Shown: positions 16,909 to 25,288 of the stretch, piece by piece
Position numbering within the stretch: the first letter of the stretch is position 1
Layout: every line of letters starts with the position of its first letter
Origin: Candidatus Methylophosphatis haderslevensis
GTDB lineage: Bacteria; Pseudomonadota; Gammaproteobacteria; Burkholderiales; Rhodocyclaceae
NCBI GenBank assembly: GCA_016711925.1
Contig: JADJSA010000006.1
Coordinates: 1-64,000 of the forward strand
Length of the DNA: 64,000 nucleotides
Direction: 5' to 3'
The notes under the pieces: generated by a model
What the model was told of the DNA's origin: nothing
The model's database searches: none
What the model saw: only the letters and a program-made list of their open reading frames with translations
Program-made: the position numbers and the translations under genes

Positions 16909-19044
16909 TCAGAAGCGGGCCGAGTAGGACAGCTCGACCGCTCGCGGCTCGCCAAGGATGAACTGCGATCCGTTGGTGCCGTAGGAGCGGTTGGCATAGA
17001 CCTCGTCCGTCAGGTTGCGCACGGCGAGGCGCAGTTCACCCGGCTTGAGACGATAGGTAACCCACGCGTCGACCGTGGTGTATGCGTCCATGAACACCGT
17101 ATTGGCGTTGTTGGCACTGCGCTTGCCGACATAGCGCGCCCCTCCGCCGAGTTGCCAGCCGTCGTTCAGGCGATAGGTCGCCCACAGATTGGCGAGCTTC
17201 TCCGGTACGTCCGGCGGCAGATTGCCGGCGCGCGAGACGGCAACGCCGCCGACGCTCTCGTTGAAATTGTCGAACTTGGCATTGAGCAGGGATCCGTTGA
17301 TCCCCACGGTCCATCTCGGCGCGGGATGCAGCGCAAGCGCGACCTCTACGCCACGCGCCGACTGTTTGCCGATCTGAACGGTCAGGGACGGGTTGAGCGG
17401 ATCGCGCGTCAGTGCGTCCGTGCGCTCGATGTCGAACAGCGCCAGCGTGGCCTCGCCAAGATCGCGCGGCAGACTCGCCTTGACGCCGATCTCGGCCTGG
17501 CGTGCACGCGTAAGGTTGAAGCCGCGCTGCGCTGGCGTCAAGGTGACGATCTGCGACGGGGGTTCGAGCGCGCGTCCGATCTGGCCGTAAAGGGTTACGC
17601 CGGGCAGGACGTCGTAGAGCAGGCCGGCACGCCACGAAGTACCGGACCAGGCCTTGTCGAAGCTGCTGTTGTCGATGAGGTTGAAGGAATCGAGATTCAC
17701 CCAGTCGCGCCGCGCCGACAATGAGAGCTTCAACGCCTTGGTGATATCCAGCAAGTCCTCGGCGAACACCGCCTTCTGGATCAGCTCCGTGCGGCGCTGC
17801 GGCCGGAACGGCGAGTTGGTGACGAAGACCCCGGGAACCGGATCGAGGAAGTCCACGGCATTCGGCGGGGAGGAAAAGGGCGAGTTGTTGTCCCGCTGGT
17901 GGTCGTTCTTGGAATAGTCGATACCGACGACGGCGCGATTGCGCATTCCGCCCAATACCTGATCGAGATGGATCTCGGATCGGTTGCCGACCAGGCGCTG
18001 GTCATGGGTGATATTCAGAAAGTCGCTGCGGTCTACCCTGCCTGTCGCCGCATTGTAGATGTACACCTCGGCATTGCGATAGAAGCGATGCTCGTCGTTG
18101 AAATAGGTTTCGTTGCGCAGTTTCAGTTGCGGCGCAAGCAGGTATTCGAGGTTCAGCCGTGCCCAGGTGATGTCGTTCGCTTTGCGGTCGTCATCGACGT
18201 TGAAGTTTTCGAAGCGCACCCGCTCGTCGATGCGCCCGCCCACGTGCGGGGTGCCGAAGTACCATTCGCCCCGATCCTTTACGTACTCGCCTGACAGCGT
18301 CACCTTGAAGCGATCCGTCGCCTGCAGGGCGAGCTCACCTGCTGCGTGGTAATACTCGTAGGATGAACGATCCACGTAACCCGCAGAGCCCTCGTGGGCG
18401 CCGATGTAGTTCACGTCAGCGCGGTAGGCAAGCGCGTCCGACACCTTGCCGCCGATTCCCAGGCCGATGTTGCGTGTCGCCCAACGGTCGGTGGCAAGCA
18501 GAACCTCCCGCTCGGTGCGGCCATCGGCGGGCTTGGTAACGAAGTTCACGGCACCGGTGACTGCGCCCAAACCGTGCAGGACGGACGATGGCCCCTTGAT
18601 CACCTCGATACGGTCATAAACGAAAGTACCGCGCGGAGAAAACGCCAGGCCCGGATAGCGGACACCGTTGAAAAGAAAAGGCAGGCTGGTTGTCCCGGAG
18701 AAACCGCGCATCGAGAAACACGTCAATCCGAAGCACTGACCGGAGGACACGCCGACTGCGTTTTCGAGTGCCTGCTGAGTACTGCGGTTACCGCGCTCGC
18801 GCATGACCTCGCGGCTAACGAGATCGACGCTGGCGGGCGTTTCGCGCAACGTGGTGCCAAGCCGGCTCCCGGCACTCGCGGTCGTGTCAAGCGGGATCCC
18901 GCCAGCGGGTGCCGCACCGCGCACCGTGACGGCAGGCAGCCTCGTTGCGGGTTCCTCGGCGGTCTGTTGCGCGAAGCCGTTCGCGGACAGCGCCGCAAGC
19001 GCGGCGGCGGCGAGGGTTTTCAGGTGTGTCGGCGTCATGCTCAT
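16909..19044 (-). CDS. TonB-dependent outer-membrane receptor
   Basis: A 711-residue outer-membrane transporter. It has a signal peptide (NGFAQQ), a short TonB-box region, a plug domain (ETPASVDLVSREVMRERG, DRIEVIKGPSSVLHGLGAVTGAVNFVTKP) and a 22-strand barrel ending in the canonical aromatic C-terminus ELSYSARF. It resembles TonB siderophore receptors by plug sequence. The plug loop SGQCFGLTCFSMRGF has two cysteines and a methionine, unusual for siderophore receptors. With the DUF4198 fusion and PCuAC genes downstream, copper or another metal complex is a plausible substrate. No Fur box was recognised. Confidence 0.9.
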   Translation of the reverse strand: MSMTPTHLKTLAAAALAALSANGFAQQTAEEPATRLPAVTVRGAAPAGGIPLDTTASAGSRLGTTLRETPASVDLVSREVMRERGNRSTQQALENAVGVSSGQCFGLTCFSMRGFSGTTSLPFLFNGVRYPGLAFSPRGTFVYDRIEVIKGPSSVLHGLGAVTGAVNFVTKPADGRTEREVLLATDRWATRNIGLGIGGKVSDALAYRADVNYIGAHEGSAGYVDRSSYEYYHAAGELALQATDRFKVTLSGEYVKDRGEWYFGTPHVGGRIDERVRFENFNVDDDRKANDITWARLNLEYLLAPQLKLRNETYFNDEHRFYRNAEVYIYNAATGRVDRSDFLNITHDQRLVGNRSEIHLDQVLGGMRNRAVVGIDYSKNDHQRDNNSPFSSPPNAVDFLDPVPGVFVTNSPFRPQRRTELIQKAVFAEDLLDITKALKLSLSARRDWVNLDSFNLIDNSSFDKAWSGTSWRAGLLYDVLPGVTLYGQIGRALEPPSQIVTLTPAQRGFNLTRARQAEIGVKASLPRDLGEATLALFDIERTDALTRDPLNPSLTVQIGKQSARGVEVALALHPAPRWTVGINGSLLNAKFDNFNESVGGVAVSRAGNLPPDVPEKLANLWATYRLNDGWQLGGGARYVGKRSANNANTVFMDAYTTVDAWVTYRLKPGELRLAVRNLTDEVYANRSYGTNGSQFILGEPRAVELSYSARF

Positions 19045-19852
19045 CCTCCTGTGCGGGTTCCAGTTCGTGACGTCGTTGCCACGCTTCGTTTTTGTGCAAT
19101 GCGCCGCACTGCCAGGGCCGCGCGCTTCTTTGACCTGACATTCCCGTCGGCTGCCGAAAACATCGCAGTGGGATGATGTGTGGGGAAGTCAGGGTCGCAA
19201 CTCCCAGCGTGTGGCGTCTGCCTCGTGCCCCTGACCTACCAAGCAGTTCACGAAAGCCGAGATCAAATCAGGTGCGGGCGTGGGGAAGCGCGTCACGCTT
19301 CGAGGCCACGGGGATGGGAATTCGCCGTCGCCCCTGCCCGGGAACGCCGGCACTCGTGACAAAGCCGGCGTGGGATCTGCATAAACGCAAAAGAACGCGT
19401 TGCCGAAATTTCCGGAACCATTGAATTGACTTGCCGGACTGTTCCTGGGGCAGCCGCGGCGCTCCTTCCTGGGCCGCAAGTTTAGGGCTCGATCGACAAC
19501 AATGCGATGTGGCATTTCGTCGCAGGCAGACTCGTGGCCGGCCAGGTGCGTCACTGCCCGCGCAGACAACCCGGATGGCATCAAGGCGAGGAAGCGGAGA
19601 GATGGTTTTGCGCGCTACGACGAACCGCAGGCCGGCTGTCTCGCGTGATCGCTGAACGACCAATGCGGACTACAATCGCCACGGGAGACCCATGAGCTTG
19701 CACTGCGGCCTGCGACAAACCGTCGCATTGCATGATCGCCCGACTGCCTGCACGATCTGCCCTTCTGACATCCTGACCGATATTCCGCGCGGCAGGCCGC
19801 AAGAGCGTCGGCAGCGATTTCTTGCGCGCGTCTGGCGCATAATTCCGCCTCG
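19045..19852. other. Long intergenic region between TonB receptor and regB, no confident gene
   Basis: About 800 bases between divergent genes. Reading frames here lack codon bias and homology that I recognise. There is a stem-loop (CGCCGGC, 12-base loop, GCCGGCG) near 19345-19370. A 54-codon frame at 19692-19856 overlaps the regB start as ATGA but has weak GC3. I looked for a cobalamin riboswitch upstream of the receptor on the minus strand and could not assemble one. Confidence 0.5.
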
Positions 19853-21172
19853 ATGAATACCACCGCACCGCCTTCGCCTTCGTTGCCCACGCGCATTTGC
19901 GCGAGCTTGCCCGCGAGTTCGACGACCATGCGCGGCGCCGGCTCGTCCAGCCTGTTCCGTTTGCTGGCATTGCGCTGGGTGTCGATCGCCGGGCAGATCG
20001 CCGCCATCGCGGCGACGGTGTTGCTGCTGCAGATCGAACTGCCACTGCAATCGATCGCGCTGGTGATCGTTGGCCAGATCGCGGTCAATGCCATGTCGTA
20101 CGCCCGACTGGTGCACGCCGAGACCATCTCCGGCATGGAGTTGCTAGCGCAACTGCTGCTCGATGTGGCCGCGCTCACGCTGCTGGTGTATTTCGCCGGC
20201 GGATCGAGCAATCCGATGGTGACGTTGTACCTGCCGCTGATCGCCATCGCGGCGGCGATACTGCCGGTGCGGCTGGCCGCCATCGTGGCGGGCGCCTCGA
20301 TCGGCGGCTATTCGCTGCTGTTCGCCGTACATACGCACGTGCATATTCACGATACCGCGCAGGCGATCCGCATTCACCTGATCGGCATGTGGCTGACCTT
20401 CGTTTTTTCGGCGCTGATAATTTCCTGGTTCGTCGCCCGCATGACCGCCGCCCTGCGCAGTCGCGATGCGGCACTCGCCACCGCGCGCGAAGCGGCCCTG
20501 CGCAACGAGCGCGTCGTTGCGCTTGGCAATCTTGCGGCCGGCGCGGCGCACGAACTCGGCACGCCACTTGCCACCATTGCCGTCCTGGCGGGTGAGCTGG
20601 CGCGCCACGAAAGGCTTCCCGCCGATGTGCGCGACGACGCGCAACTGCTCGCCAGTCAGGTTCAGGAGTGCAAGCGCATCATCACGCAGCTCGCCGCGCG
20701 CGCCGGCAGCAGCCGCGCCGAGGCGGCGCAAGCGGTTGCCCTCGACGCCTGGCTCGCCGCGCTGACCGCGCGCTGGCAGGCGCAACGTCCGCTGGTGCAA
20801 CCGCGCATCGATCTGCGCGGCGAGCTGCCCGGACCGCGTCTGGTGCCGGACGCGACGCTGGAACAAGCGTTGCTCAACCTGTTCAACAACGCCGCCGATG
20901 TCAGCCCCGCCGCAGTCGATATTGTCGCGCAGTGGAGCCGCACTTCGCTCGAACTCGAGGTGCTCGACCGCGGCCCGGGCATTGCCGACGACATCGTGCG
21001 CCGGCTCGGACATGAAACCCTGACCACCCGCGTCGATGGTCACGGCATCGGACTGGTGCTGGCGTTCGCCGCGATAGAGCGCAGCGGCGGCAGCCTGTGT
21101 TTCTCGGCGCGCGACGGCGGCGGCACCTGTGCCAGCGTGATGCTGCCGCTGGATTCCTTGATGACAATATGA
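19853..21172 (+). CDS. regB: Redox-sensing membrane histidine kinase, RegB/PrrB family
   Basis: Global redox sensor kinase of proteobacteria. The 439-residue product has six predicted transmembrane helices (about residues 40-195). The family quinone-binding motif GGSSNPM is at 116-122. The H-box GAAHELGTPLATIA carries the phosphorylated His233. A cysteine, Cys273 in QVQECKRII, lies at the position of the known redox cysteine. ATP-binding boxes are NLFNNAADVSP, DRGPGIADD and HGIGLVL. It overlaps regA by ATGA. In relatives this pair controls respiration, carbon and nitrogen fixation genes under low oxygen. Confidence 0.92.
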   Translation: MNTTAPPSPSLPTRICASLPASSTTMRGAGSSSLFRLLALRWVSIAGQIAAIAATVLLLQIELPLQSIALVIVGQIAVNAMSYARLVHAETISGMELLAQLLLDVAALTLLVYFAGGSSNPMVTLYLPLIAIAAAILPVRLAAIVAGASIGGYSLLFAVHTHVHIHDTAQAIRIHLIGMWLTFVFSALIISWFVARMTAALRSRDAALATAREAALRNERVVALGNLAAGAAHELGTPLATIAVLAGELARHERLPADVRDDAQLLASQVQECKRIITQLAARAGSSRAEAAQAVALDAWLAALTARWQAQRPLVQPRIDLRGELPGPRLVPDATLEQALLNLFNNAADVSPAAVDIVAQWSRTSLELEVLDRGPGIADDIVRRLGHETLTTRVDGHGIGLVLAFAAIERSGGSLCFSARDGGGTCASVMLPLDSLMTI

Positions 21173-21729
21173 GCGACACGCCTGCCGATGATCTCGGCTG
21201 CCTGATGGTGGTCGATGACGATGCGCTGTTCAACCGCGTGCTTTCGCGCGCCCTGGCGGCACGTGGCTTTGCCGTCGAGTCGGCGACCTCGCTCGATCAG
21301 GCGATGGCGCTGCTGGCGCGACCGGCGGTCGAACCGCCGGACTACGCGGTGGTCGACCTCAACCTCGCCGGTTCGTCCGGCCTCAAGCTGGTGGTCGCAC
21401 TGCGCGCCGCCAACGATGCGTGCCGCATATTGATGCTGACCGGTTACGCCAGCATCGCCACGGCTGTTGACGCGATCAAGCTCGGCGCCTCGCAGTATCT
21501 GGCCAAACCGGTGGATACCGACACCATCTTCAAAGCGCTACTCGACGACGGAGGCCCGGACGACGAAGCCGCACCGGAGGCGACGCTCTCCCTGTCGCGG
21601 CTGGAATGGGAGCACATTCAGCGCGTGCTCGGCGAAAACCGGGGCAACATCTCGGCAACGGCGCGCGCACTGAAAATGCACCGGCGAACGTTGCAGCGCA
21701 AACTTGCCAAGCGCCCGCTCAAGGATTAG
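21169..21729 (+). CDS. regA: Response regulator, RegA/PrrA/ActR family
   Basis: Partner of the upstream RegB-type kinase. The start ATG at 21169 overlaps the kinase stop; a longer frame from 21097 is not needed. The 186-residue product has a receiver domain (acidic pocket VVDDD, phospho-Asp in VVDLNLAGSSG, Lys in YLAKPVD). An Asp/Pro linker and a short Fis-type helix-turn-helix with the family signature ALKMHRRTLQRKLAKR follow. Size and the C-terminal helix-turn-helix fit RegA closely. Confidence 0.93.
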   Translation: MSDTPADDLGCLMVVDDDALFNRVLSRALAARGFAVESATSLDQAMALLARPAVEPPDYAVVDLNLAGSSGLKLVVALRAANDACRILMLTGYASIATAVDAIKLGASQYLAKPVDTDTIFKALLDDGGPDDEAAPEATLSLSRLEWEHIQRVLGENRGNISATARALKMHRRTLQRKLAKRPLKD

Positions 21730-21738
21730 CCGACCACC

Positions 21739-22128
21739 ATGACCAGCGAGGCAGTCGAGCGGATGCGGATCGACAAGTGGCTGTGGGCCGCGCGGTTCTT
21801 CAAGACGCGCTCGCTGGCGAGCGAGGCGGTCGACGCCGGCAAAGTGCGGATCAACGATCTGCGCGCCAAGCCGGCCAAGGAGGTCAAGCCCGGCGACGTG
21901 CTGCACATCTCGATCGGGCAGGCACAGTGGATCGTGGTCGTGCACGGCCTGGCGGACAAGCGCGGCCCGGCCTGCGTGGCCCAACAGTTGTACGAGGAAT
22001 CCGCCGTGAGTCGCGCAGCACGCGAGGGGCAACGCGAGCAGGCTCGGCTGACGGTCGAACCGGGTGCCGCGATTCGCGGCCGCCCGACCAAGCGTGATCG
22101 CCGCCGCCTCGATCGCTTTGGCGGCTGA
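21739..22128 (+). CDS. hslR: S4-domain RNA-binding protein HslR (Hsp15)
   Basis: Heat-shock ribosome-rescue factor that binds free 50S subunits carrying nascent chains. The 129-residue product has the S4 domain start MRIDKWLWAARFFKTRSLA and NDLRAKPAKEVKPGDVL. A basic C-terminal tail (RGRPTKRDRRRLDRF) is typical of Hsp15. It is 9 bases downstream of regA and may be co-transcribed, although no functional link is known. Confidence 0.9.
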   Translation: MTSEAVERMRIDKWLWAARFFKTRSLASEAVDAGKVRINDLRAKPAKEVKPGDVLHISIGQAQWIVVVHGLADKRGPACVAQQLYEESAVSRAAREGQREQARLTVEPGAAIRGRPTKRDRRRLDRFGG

Positions 22129-22313
22129 TCCTTAGCCGCTTGCCACTGCGTGGCGCGTGCAATGCGCCGTGACCTCGGCGCCCGATCGCCAGTACAATCG
22201 CGCCCGGTCTGCAGTCCCTGACGCGCGCCCCAATCCAATCGAACCGGTGCGGATCGCGCAGGTCCGGGTCCGCTCGACAGTGCATTCAATTTCAATCTGC
22301 GAGGAGTCCGCAA

Positions 22314-22850
22314 ATGTCCGAAAAGATCGTCATGCGCACCGGTGAGGCGACCGTGTTCGCCAGCCCTGGCCAATACACCGACGCGATGCCGGAGATCGTG
22401 ATCGGCCGCATGGACGGGCCGGTCGGCGCGGCCTTTGCCAACCTGATGGGCCAGACCGCCGGCCACACCCGTATGTTCGCCGTGCGCGACTGCAACCAGA
22501 TGGCCAAGCCGGCAACCATGATGGTGCCGAAGGTGACGATCAAGAATTCCGCCACCGTCAATCTGCTGGGCAGCGTGCTGCAGGCAGCGACGGCCGATGC
22601 GGTCGTCGATTGCGTGGCCGACGGCATCATTCCGCGCGACCAGGTCAATGACCTGTGCATCATCGATCTGGTGTGGCTCGACCCGCAGGCGGTGACCGAT
22701 CCCAATCTCGACCAGAAGGATCTGTACCGCACCAACTACGAGGCGACCAGGCTGGCGATCTCGCGCGCGATGAAGAACGAGCCGTCGATCGACGAACTGA
22801 TCGCCAACCGGCACAAGATCAAGCACTGCATGTACGACCCCGACGCCTGA
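22314..22850 (+). CDS. Formaldehyde-activating enzyme (Fae) homologue lacking the catalytic His
   Basis: Fae condenses formaldehyde with tetrahydromethanopterin. This 178-residue protein matches the Fae fold along its length: AFANLMGQ, KVTIKNS, VADGIIPRDQVNDLCIIDLVWLDP and NYEATRLAIS. By eye, the canonical AHIDLI(I/M)G segment aligns with AMPEIVIG here, so the catalytic histidine is replaced by Met25. The start follows GAGGAG, a strong ribosome binding site. No other methanopterin-pathway genes are in the window, so a different role (binding or sensing) is possible. The fold assignment is firm, the function open. Confidence 0.8.
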   Translation: MSEKIVMRTGEATVFASPGQYTDAMPEIVIGRMDGPVGAAFANLMGQTAGHTRMFAVRDCNQMAKPATMMVPKVTIKNSATVNLLGSVLQAATADAVVDCVADGIIPRDQVNDLCIIDLVWLDPQAVTDPNLDQKDLYRTNYEATRLAISRAMKNEPSIDELIANRHKIKHCMYDPDA

Positions 22851-22959
22851 TCCGGCTGTCCACCCCGCGCGGCGGCACGCCGCGTAGAGCCCAGCGCCTA
22901 ATCGTGTCGCGGATGTCCGTGCTACAGTCACCCGACCGAAAACAGGATGGGAGACCGAC

Positions 22960-23904
22960 ATGCCAGTACCCGAGGTTTTTCGCGGCCGGATGCGGGTGCC
23001 CGCGATCGCCGCGCCGATGTTCCTCGTTTCGGGTCCGCAACTGGTGATTGCGACCTGCAAGGCAGGCGTGGCAGCGGCCTTCCCCTCGCTCAACGCGCGC
23101 AAGATCGAGCAACTCGACGCGTGGCTGACTGAAATGACTTCATCGCTGGGCGCGCTGGATGCGCCTTACGGCGTCAACCTGATTCTGCATCCGTCCAACA
23201 CCCGGCTGAAAGACGACTTCGCGCTGGTGGTCAAGCACCGCGTGCCTTTTGTGGTCACGAGCCTCGGCCACCCCGGCGACATCGCGCGGGCGGTGCACGA
23301 ATATGGCGGGCTGGTGTTCTCCGACATCATCCATGCGCATCATGCGAGAAAGGCGATCGAGGCCGGCGTCGACGGCGTGATCGCGGTGGCCTCCGGCGCC
23401 GGCGGTCATGCCGGCACGCAAAGCGCCATTTCGCTGATACGCGAGATTCGCGAGTTCTGGGATGGCGTGCTGATCCTGGGTGGTGCGATTTCGGACGGTG
23501 CCTCGATCCGCGCCGCGGAAGTGCTCGGCGGCGATTTCGCCTACATGGGCACGCGCTTCATCGCGACTGAGGAATCGATGGCGCAGCCCGAGTACAAACA
23601 GATGCTGGTCGACTGCACGCCGCGCGACATTGTCTATACCGATGCCGTCTCCGGCACCAATGCGAATTTCCTGTTTCCCAGCCTGGAACGCGCCGGCTAT
23701 ACGCGCGATCAACTGGTGCAGGGCGCCGGCAAGGGCAAACTCAAGGACCTGCAGGACGAAGCCAAGGCCTGGCGCGATATGTGGAGCGCCGGCCACGGCG
23801 TTGCCGGCATACACGACTTGCCGACAGTGGCAGAGTTGGTGGATCGATTAGAGGCGGAGTACCGTGCGGCCTGCGCGCTGCCCCTGTCCGCGGCGCTGCG
23901 CTGA
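22960..23904 (+). CDS. Nitronate monooxygenase-like flavoprotein (2-nitropropane dioxygenase family)
   Basis: FMN-dependent TIM-barrel protein of 314 residues. Family segments are present: RVPAIAAPMFLVSGP at the N-terminus, ASGAGGHAGT at the flavin/substrate region, and GGDFAYMGTRFIATEES binding FMN phosphate. Members oxidise alkyl nitronates, but many act on unknown substrates. The start ATG at 22960 follows GGGAGACC. It converges with the VanZ-like gene 11 bases downstream. Confidence 0.88.
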   Translation: MPVPEVFRGRMRVPAIAAPMFLVSGPQLVIATCKAGVAAAFPSLNARKIEQLDAWLTEMTSSLGALDAPYGVNLILHPSNTRLKDDFALVVKHRVPFVVTSLGHPGDIARAVHEYGGLVFSDIIHAHHARKAIEAGVDGVIAVASGAGGHAGTQSAISLIREIREFWDGVLILGGAISDGASIRAAEVLGGDFAYMGTRFIATEESMAQPEYKQMLVDCTPRDIVYTDAVSGTNANFLFPSLERAGYTRDQLVQGAGKGKLKDLQDEAKAWRDMWSAGHGVAGIHDLPTVAELVDRLEAEYRAACALPLSAALR

Positions 23905-23915
23905 TCGAGCCGGCC

Positions 23916-25004
23916 TCAACCGCCGCGTGGCGCGCGAACAGTGGCGGCCGCGTTGCGTCCGGCCGGCGGCGTCATCAGAAAAGCCAAAGCGGCAAACGGC
24001 CAGCCCAAAGATACCACCCGCGTCAGACCATTGAAGTTGAGGAACTGCCCGGCGTGCCAGGCTGCCAACGGCTGCCCGGCGTAGGGATACTCGGGAACCA
24101 GATTGACCAGCGCGGTCGCGCCGAGCAAGGCAAAGGCGGCGACGATGCGCTGCGACCAATCGGGCAGTTTGGTCGCCAGAATCAGCCCGCTGGCGCCGAT
24201 TGCCAAACCGTACAGGTTGCCCGGTGTGAGCCAGTGCAGGGCATTCTCCACCCCGATCTCCAAGGCCGCGGACAGGCTGCGTGCGCCGATCACCAGCGCG
24301 ATCAGCAGCCCCAGCAACCACGCTGAAGTCTCGCGCAGATTTTGCCAGGCGATCAAACCCGCAGCCAACACGCCGCTGGCGGCAATCGACATCTCCAGCG
24401 CCAGAAACTTGCGCGCCGAATAGTCGAGCGGCGTCGGCAGTTCAAGAAAGGATCGCAGATCGCCGGTGCCGAGAAACACACCTTCAGGGGTGAGTTGCGT
24501 CAGTAGCCAGGCGCCCATCAGGATCAGACCGTAGTCGCCGCGGCGGCCGCGCACGATGCGGCGGCGGCGCCAGCGCGAGAGCCACCCGTGATCGGCGAAA
24601 ATCCCGCCCCAGCGCGCCCCTGCCAGGGCGCCGAGCAGAGCCCCGGCCATGTTGCAGCCCCAGTCGACATTGGACGGCACGCGCGAAGGAAGAAAATTCT
24701 GCAACACCTCCATACTGATCGACAGCGCGGCACCGAACGCGAACGCAAGCAGCACGGCCCAGCCGCGCTTGAGGCGCGTCTGCAGCGCCGGCACCATCAG
24801 GAAGCCGAGCGGCACGTAGGCAAGAACGTTGACCGCAAGATCGAAGCGCGTGAAATAGCGCGGCCACGGGGAATCGAGAAATTCCAGCAGCGGGGCGCCG
24901 CTGGCGCGCCAGCCCGCCAGCGGGTGGAGGCTGGCATAGACCACCAGCAGCCAATAGACGACGGCCATCGTGCGCGCGAGCCGGTAGGCGTTGCGTTCCG
25001 CCAT
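23916..25004 (-). CDS. VanZ-like integral membrane protein
   Basis: A 362-residue membrane protein. The N-terminal VanZ-like part (residues 15-125) includes DLAVNVLAYVPLGFLM and the conserved SISMEVLQNFLPSRVPSNVDWGCN-type region (split here: SMEVLQNFLP, VDWGCNMAGA). Several extra helices follow. The start is ATG 25004; TTG 25010 is a weaker alternative. Function of chromosomal VanZ homologues is unclear. Confidence 0.75.
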   Translation of the reverse strand: MAERNAYRLARTMAVVYWLLVVYASLHPLAGWRASGAPLLEFLDSPWPRYFTRFDLAVNVLAYVPLGFLMVPALQTRLKRGWAVLLAFAFGAALSISMEVLQNFLPSRVPSNVDWGCNMAGALLGALAGARWGGIFADHGWLSRWRRRRIVRGRRGDYGLILMGAWLLTQLTPEGVFLGTGDLRSFLELPTPLDYSARKFLALEMSIAASGVLAAGLIAWQNLRETSAWLLGLLIALVIGARSLSAALEIGVENALHWLTPGNLYGLAIGASGLILATKLPDWSQRIVAAFALLGATALVNLVPEYPYAGQPLAAWHAGQFLNFNGLTRVVSLGWPFAALAFLMTPPAGRNAAATVRAPRGG

Positions 25005-25006
25005 GC

Positions 25007-25192
25007 TCAAGCGGCGCCGGGCACGAATGGGGCCGGCGGTGGCAGCAGTGCGGCAGCCACGCCGTTCAGCCCGCTTGCCCGCGCGGCAAACAAGGACAGC
25101 CCGTCAGGCACCGGCCGGGGCGCGTGCCGGAGTCGCGGCGCAACCTCGCAGACAAAATCGTACAGCGCCAGCAATGTGAACGCACCCGCCAT
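25007..25192 (-). CDS. Small hypothetical protein upstream of vanZ-like gene
   Basis: A 61-codon frame ending 2 bases before the vanZ-like ATG. It has a GAGAGG-like ribosome binding site 4 bases before its ATG and reasonable GC3 bias. The product (MAGAFTLLALYDFVCEV...) has no recognised domain. It could be a real translationally coupled small gene or chance. Confidence 0.35.
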   Translation of the reverse strand: MAGAFTLLALYDFVCEVAPRLRHAPRPVPDGLSLFAARASGLNGVAAALLPPPAPFVPGAA

Positions 25193-25288
25193 GCCGCCTC
25201 TCGAAGATCGGGAACCGCCATTCTAGGCGCCCCGCAGATGCGTGCAGTTGCGCGGCGCGCACCCGGTCCGTGCGGACTCAGGCGGCAA

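Noticed and set aside
19100..19440. Possible cobalamin riboswitch upstream of the TonB receptor
   Set aside because: AGTCAGGG-like and GGGAA-like fragments occur, but on inconsistent strands and without the GCCACTG core or a complete B12 box.
19692..19856. 54-codon frame overlapping the regB start
   Set aside because: Has a GGGAGA ribosome site and ATGA overlap, but low GC3, and its sequence partly resembles a degenerate copy of the dispersed repeat.
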